Origin: JAPPHA01 sp965221575
GTDB lineage: Bacteria > Pseudomonadota > Alphaproteobacteria > Rhodobacterales > Rhodobacteraceae
Assembly: GCA_965221575.1 (NCBI GenBank)
Contig: CBDCSM010000011.1
Location: forward strand, 186,001 to 250,000
DNA: 64,000 nucleotides
Direction of reading: 5' to 3'
Shown here: piece after piece, positions 60,062 through 64,000 of the stretch
How positions within the stretch are numbered: the first letter of the stretch is position 1
Layout of the letters: the number at the start of each line of letters is the position of its first letter
Made by a program: the position numbers and the translations under genes
The notes under the pieces: model-generated
Database searches by the model: none
What the model was told of the DNA's origin: nothing
Seen by the model: the letters and a program-made list of their open reading frames with translations, nothing else

Positions 60062-62312
60062 TTTCTTCCCGAGCCGTTTCCAGCGCCTCCAGAATGCGCG
60101 GAGGCGACATCGGGAGTTCACGAAGCCGGACGCCCGCGGCATTCGAAACCGCATTGGCGATCGCCGCCAGCGGTGGACAGATTGACGTTTCGCCAACACC
60201 GCGTACGCCGTAGGGGTGTCCGGGATTCGGAACCTCGACAATGACGGTATCGATCATCGGCAAGTCCGACGCGACCGGAATGCGATAGTCCAGGAATCCG
60301 GCGTTCTGAAGCCGCCCGTCCTCCCCATAGACATACTCTTCGTTCAAGGCCCATCCGATGCCCTGTGCCGCTCCACCCTGAAACTGGCCTTCGACATACG
60401 AAGGATGAATCGCCTTGCCCGCATCCTGGGCGACCGTGTACCGGACAACCTTCGTGGCGCCGGTTTCCCTGTCGACTTCGGCATCGACAAGATGAGTCGC
60501 GAAGCTGACGCCGGCTCCTTCCGGGGTCGCTTCGTAATGGCCGACGATCGGGCCGCCGGTCCGTCCCATCCGTGAGGCGATCTTCGCAAGGCTCATGGGC
60601 TCGAAATCGCCCGCGTTCGGACCCGCCGGACGTGCGCAACCATCCTCCCAGATCACGGCTTCCCGATCGATTCCCCATTCCCTGGCCGCCCGGGTGCACA
60701 ACTTGTCAACCGTGTCCTCCGCGGCCTTGATCGTCGCGAGGCCGGAGGCATAGGTAACGCGACTTCCATGGCTGACGTCGTTGTACCCGAGCGTCGCCGT
60801 ATCGGCGATCGTCGTCCGGACCTTGTCGTACGGAACCCCCAGGGCCTCGGCCGCCATCTGGCACATCGATGCCCGGGATCCTCCGATGTCCGGCGTCCCG
60901 ACCGAAAGCGAAACGGTTCCGTCTTCCGCCAGCGCGAGCGAGACGGCCGTCTCACCCGCATGGTTGAACCAGAAGCCGCAGGAAACGCCCCGTCCCTGCC
61001 CCTGCTGGAGCGGCGCGCTGTAATGGGGATGGTCCCTGGCCGCTTCCAGGGTCTCGACGAGACCAATGCGCTGAAACTTCGGACCGAAGGCCGCCTTCGT
61101 GCCTTCCTTCGACGCATTCTTCAGACGTACGTCAATCGGGTCGAGACCAAGCCGGTTGCAGAGCTCGTCGATGACGCTTTCAACCGCGAATGCACCCATC
61201 GGCGAACCTGGCGCACGGTAGGCAGCCTGCTTGGGCCGGTTGCAGATGACATCCCAGCCTTCGCAACGGACATGCTTCAGGTTATACGGAGCAAGGGAGC
61301 ACATGGCCGAGAACTCCATCGGCGCCCCTGGAAACGCGCCACCCTGAAGCCGGAATACTCCTTCGGCAGCGGTTATCGTCCCGTCCTTCTTCATGCCGAT
61401 CTTCACATCCATTGATGCAGATGAGGTGGGTCCCGTCGCCCGAAACACCTCGCTGCGATCCATGACGACCTTGACCGGCCGATTTGTCTTTCGCGAGAGT
61501 GCCAGCGCAACCGGTTCGATGAACACGGTCGTCTTGCCGCCAAATCCACCTCCGATTTCGGAGGCCGTAACCCGAAGCTGGCTCGCGTCGATCCCGAGCA
61601 GGCTCGCGCAAATCTTGCCGGCGACGAAATGACCCTGGGTACAGCACCACAGTTCGCCTTTTCCATCCGGACCAAGCTGGGCCAGGCAGGCGTGGGGTTC
61701 AATATAACCCTGGTGGGTTGCCTCCGTCCGGAAGCTGTCCTCGACGACCAGGTCCGCCTCGGCAAACCCGGCGTCCACGTCTCCATGACCATTTTCGTGG
61801 TACCGCACGACGTTCGGGTGCATGCCGGGCGGAACGCTTGCGTCGGCCGCGCCTTCGCGGATCACGGGCGCCCCGTCCTCCATTGCCTCGTCAACATCCG
61901 TGACGTGCGGCAAGACTTCGTATTCAACCTCGATCAGCTTGAGCGCATCACGTGCGGCAAACACCGATGTCGCGGCAACTGCCGCGAGCGCGTGCCCGTC
62001 GTAAAGAACCTTCTCGCCAGCCATGACGTTTTCCAGGATGTCCCAGTTGTCGCCCTCCAGTTCGCTGGTGAAGTCCTTTCGGGTTATCACGGCCTTGACG
62101 CCGGGCGACGCTTCCGCGGCAGTAGCATCGATCTTGACGATCCGGGCGTGCGCGTGCGGAGAACGCAAAATGGCACCATGAAGCATCCCTGGAGCATACG
62201 CGTCAGCGCCAAATCGTGCTCGACCGGTAACCTTGTCGACGCCATCTGGCCGAACGGGTCGCGTTCCAACAACCGTGAAGTGCTTTCCTGTAATTTCGTC
62301 GAGTGCCATCAC
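60054..62312 (-). CDS. xanthine dehydrogenase-family molybdopterin-binding subunit
   Basis: Large catalytic subunit of a CoxLMS-type molybdenum hydroxylase, 752 residues. The N-terminal Ald_Xan_dh domain has FTVVGTRPVRPDGVDKVTGR and RARFGADAYAPGMLHGAILR. The cofactor domain has TASEIGGGFGGKTT, QAAYRAPGSPMGAFAVES and the active-site Glu in GVRGVGETSICPPLAAIANA. The loop AYRAPG rather than the CO-dehydrogenase AYRCSFR rules out CO oxidation. It hydroxylates an aldehyde or heterocycle, exact substrate unknown. ATGA overlap with the iron-sulfur subunit. Confidence 0.93.
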   Translation of the reverse strand: MMALDEITGKHFTVVGTRPVRPDGVDKVTGRARFGADAYAPGMLHGAILRSPHAHARIVKIDATAAEASPGVKAVITRKDFTSELEGDNWDILENVMAGEKVLYDGHALAAVAATSVFAARDALKLIEVEYEVLPHVTDVDEAMEDGAPVIREGAADASVPPGMHPNVVRYHENGHGDVDAGFAEADLVVEDSFRTEATHQGYIEPHACLAQLGPDGKGELWCCTQGHFVAGKICASLLGIDASQLRVTASEIGGGFGGKTTVFIEPVALALSRKTNRPVKVVMDRSEVFRATGPTSSASMDVKIGMKKDGTITAAEGVFRLQGGAFPGAPMEFSAMCSLAPYNLKHVRCEGWDVICNRPKQAAYRAPGSPMGAFAVESVIDELCNRLGLDPIDVRLKNASKEGTKAAFGPKFQRIGLVETLEAARDHPHYSAPLQQGQGRGVSCGFWFNHAGETAVSLALAEDGTVSLSVGTPDIGGSRASMCQMAAEALGVPYDKVRTTIADTATLGYNDVSHGSRVTYASGLATIKAAEDTVDKLCTRAAREWGIDREAVIWEDGCARPAGPNAGDFEPMSLAKIASRMGRTGGPIVGHYEATPEGAGVSFATHLVDAEVDRETGATKVVRYTVAQDAGKAIHPSYVEGQFQGGAAQGIGWALNEEYVYGEDGRLQNAGFLDYRIPVASDLPMIDTVIVEVPNPGHPYGVRGVGETSICPPLAAIANAVSNAAGVRLRELPMSPPRILEALETAREESG

Positions 62313-62788
62313 GATACCTCCCTGAGTTCGGCCGCGGCGTCGGAGACGGCCCGAACGATCTTGTCATAACCGGTGCATCGGCAAAGATTGCCCGCAAGCC
62401 AGTACCGGATTTCGGTGTCCGTGGGATCCGGATTGTGTTCCAGCAATGCCCTGGACGCAACAAGGATCCCCGGCGTACAGATCCCGCATTGAAGCGCGGC
62501 ATGTTCCAGGAACTTCTCCTGCAACACATGAAGCTGCTCTCCATCGGCGATTCCTTCGACGGTTCCGATCACTGCGCCTTCCGCCTCGGCCGCCAACATC
62601 AGGCACGAGCAAACGAGCTGTCCGTTCAACGTAATCGAGCATGCTCCGCAATCCCCGGTACCACATCCTTCCTTGGCGCCAGTCAGCGACAGCCGGTCTC
62701 GCAACACGTCCAGCATCGTCTCGCGAGGATCGCAGACGAACTCTTCCGCGTCTCCATTGATCGTTGTCCTGACGTGAATCATGTTCAT
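62309..62788 (-). CDS. 2Fe-2S subunit of molybdenum hydroxylase (CoxS-like)
   Basis: 159 residues. The plant-ferredoxin-type cluster is GCGTGDCGACSITLNGQLVC, and the helical second cluster is LQCGICTPGILV with LCRCTGY. These carry electrons from the molybdenum centre to FAD. Overlaps both neighbours by 4 bp. Confidence 0.95.
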   Translation of the reverse strand: MNMIHVRTTINGDAEEFVCDPRETMLDVLRDRLSLTGAKEGCGTGDCGACSITLNGQLVCSCLMLAAEAEGAVIGTVEGIADGEQLHVLQEKFLEHAALQCGICTPGILVASRALLEHNPDPTDTEIRYWLAGNLCRCTGYDKIVRAVSDAAAELREVS

Positions 62789-63645
62789 CGAGACCTCCTC
62801 GCCCGGTCATATGCAATAGTTGCGGCACGCCGCCCGAGTACGCCGGCAATGCGTATTCTAAACTTGATCGTGCCCCGTTTGTCGTCGATCGGTCTGCACG
62901 CGGCCGAACATGCCCTTGAGAGCCCGTCGAGCGCATCGTCATCGAGCGTTGTCCCGAGTATCGCGGCAGCCGCGTCTTCGACAACAACGGCGGTTGGCGC
63001 CACTGCCCCGAGCACAACGCTAGCTTCCACGACCTTTTCGCCCGTGACCCGGACATTAACCCCGCAACCGACAACGGCGATGTCCATTTCGGTTCTGGGA
63101 ATGAAACGGAGGTACGCGTCCCCGCCCCCGGAACCGCGCTCCGGCAACAGGACTGACGTGATGATCTCTCCGGCTTCGAGAGTGGTCTGGCCTGGACCTG
63201 TCGGAATGTCGGCAACCGGGACGTCCCGGGTGCCATTCGGACCGGCGATGGACACGCTGGCGCCAGCGGCAATCATCGCCGGAACGCTGTCGGCAGCCGG
63301 CGACGCGTTACAAAGGTTTCCGACAAGCGTTGCCCGGCCCTGGATCTGCGTCGACCCGATCAACTCGAGCGCCTCGACGACACCGGGCCAGTCTTTTGTC
63401 ACGCCGGAGTGGCTTTCCAGTTCCGCTCCCGAGACCGCCGCGCCGATTCGCCAGCCGCCGTTTTCCGCGGCGATGTCCCGCATGCCGGGGATACGCTTGA
63501 TATCCACCACCAGGTCAGGTTCCACCAGTCCTGACCTGAGCTGGACAAGTACGTCCGTTCCGCCCGCCAAAAAACGGACGATCCCGGACGCAGAGCCGGC
63601 ACGTTCAACGGCCTCGCCGATGGTTCTTGGTGCTACGTATTGCAT
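62785..63645 (-). CDS. FAD-binding subunit of molybdenum hydroxylase (CoxM-like)
   Basis: 286 residues. PCMH-type FAD domain with RFLAGGTDVLVQLRSGLVEP and the loop TLVGNLCNASPAADSVPAMI, followed by a CO_deh_flav_C domain. ATG at 63645 has AGGAGG upstream. First gene of the M-S-L-MoaD-like operon, with 4-bp overlaps throughout. Confidence 0.93.
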   Translation of the reverse strand: MQYVAPRTIGEAVERAGSASGIVRFLAGGTDVLVQLRSGLVEPDLVVDIKRIPGMRDIAAENGGWRIGAAVSGAELESHSGVTKDWPGVVEALELIGSTQIQGRATLVGNLCNASPAADSVPAMIAAGASVSIAGPNGTRDVPVADIPTGPGQTTLEAGEIITSVLLPERGSGGGDAYLRFIPRTEMDIAVVGCGVNVRVTGEKVVEASVVLGAVAPTAVVVEDAAAAILGTTLDDDALDGLSRACSAACRPIDDKRGTIKFRIRIAGVLGRRAATIAYDRARRSR

Positions 63646-64000
63646 TTACAGGCAGCGCCTCCTTCGTCACTGGGACCTTGGCAGACGATCTAGCACCCCT
63701 TTCCAGAATGCCCTCCACGCCGACACATGGTCAGAATCCGAATTCGAAACGATTCATGTCGATTACGCCACGGGCGAATTTCCCGCAACCAACAATCGTG
63801 CACCGCGCACCCATGCAACCCCGTCATTGCGTGAAACGCACGCCTCGGTGCCCTGGCGGAAATCGGACGGCATGATCGTCCGAATTCGATGTCCCGGCCT
63901 GGTACCAGGTCGGGACGGATTCGAGACGTCTGCCGTTGCGTGCGGTGAGGTCGGAGGCACGCGGTTGTTCGCAATCGCTCCCAAATGACCGGAATAATGG
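63646..64000. other. upstream region of the hydroxylase operon at window edge
   Basis: 355 bp. Probably contains the promoter of the leftward hydroxylase operon. No recognisable gene, palindrome or RNA feature seen. Confidence 0.4.

Noticed and set aside
60054..63645. Carbon monoxide dehydrogenase (CoxLMS)
   Set aside because: The large subunit has AYRAPG in place of the AYRCSFR loop required for CO oxidation.
1..64000. CRISPR arrays, rRNA operons, prophage or replication origin
   Set aside because: No regularly spaced repeats, rRNA-like sequence, phage structural genes or DnaA-box clusters were seen in the window.

Overview
The window reads as high-GC chromosomal DNA of an alphaproteobacterium. 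This is an inference from codon style and gene content: several ABC importers, GntR and RpiR regulators, Gfo/Idh/MocA dehydrogenases, a dimethylglycine/sarcosine dehydrogenase-like flavoprotein and a CoxLMS-type molybdenum hydroxylase. I cannot name a genus. No rRNA, tRNA or CRISPR array was seen.

Layout. (1) 1-2444: the 3' part of an ACAD10/11-like acyl-CoA dehydrogenase and a glycerate 2-kinase. (2) 2766-12178: a leftward operon of ribose-type binding protein, hydantoinase/oxoprolinase A and B, and ribose-type ATPase and permease, divergent from a GntR regulator and an M24 (creatinase/aminopeptidase P-like) hydrolase. (3) 12272-16761: two SDRs, a metallo-beta-lactamase-fold hydrolase, an EamA exporter and a second GntR regulator. 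(4) 17473-30155: an amino-sugar catabolic locus. A leftward family-1 sugar ABC importer faces a rightward operon of regulator, AgaS-like SIS isomerase/deaminase, ROK kinase, KbaZ/GatZ and NagA. The kbaZ-like gene is split by a complete 2937-bp IS66-family element with near-perfect ends and an 8-bp target duplication. The element also carries a DUF4338 (DruA-like) gene translationally coupled to its transposase. (5) 30563-31834: an orphan SMC-like ATPase. (6) 32008-39291: myo-inositol catabolism, with two Gfo/Idh/MocA dehydrogenases divergent from iolD-iolC-iolB and a class II aldolase (iolJ-like). (7) 39668-42154: an MNT/HEPN toxin-antitoxin pair and a secreted trypsin-like protease. (8) 42459-50913: a DMGDH-like flavoprotein divergent from an RpiR regulator, a polar amino-acid ABC importer, a cysteine-less Asp/Glu racemase or maleate isomerase relative, and a sulfotransferase. 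(9) 51236-59158: argG, a PRiA4_ORF3-like protein, a decayed parDE pair, exported msrA, yggT, an MFS (UMF1/Atg22-like) transporter and mepA. (10) 59816-63645: an FAD / 2Fe-2S / molybdopterin hydroxylase with a MoaD/ThiS-like sulfur carrier.

How it fits together. Most of the window is import-plus-catabolism cassettes, each with its own local regulator. The three ABC operons whose binding-protein gene comes first all have a 12-13 bp stem-loop in the gap after that gene, consistent with extra binding-protein mRNA. Gene decay is visible in several gaps: an SDR remnant (17114-17430), a parDE remnant (54141-54738), a bacterioferritin remnant (59121-59580) and a possible TnpB tail (about 40520-40640).

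Most unusual observations: the regulator at 21903-22784, which joins an RpiR-type HTH to a DeoR-type sensor domain; the IS66 element with its coupled DUF4338 gene; hydantoinase A/B inside a sugar-type ABC operon; and a racemase-fold protein apparently lacking both catalytic cysteines.
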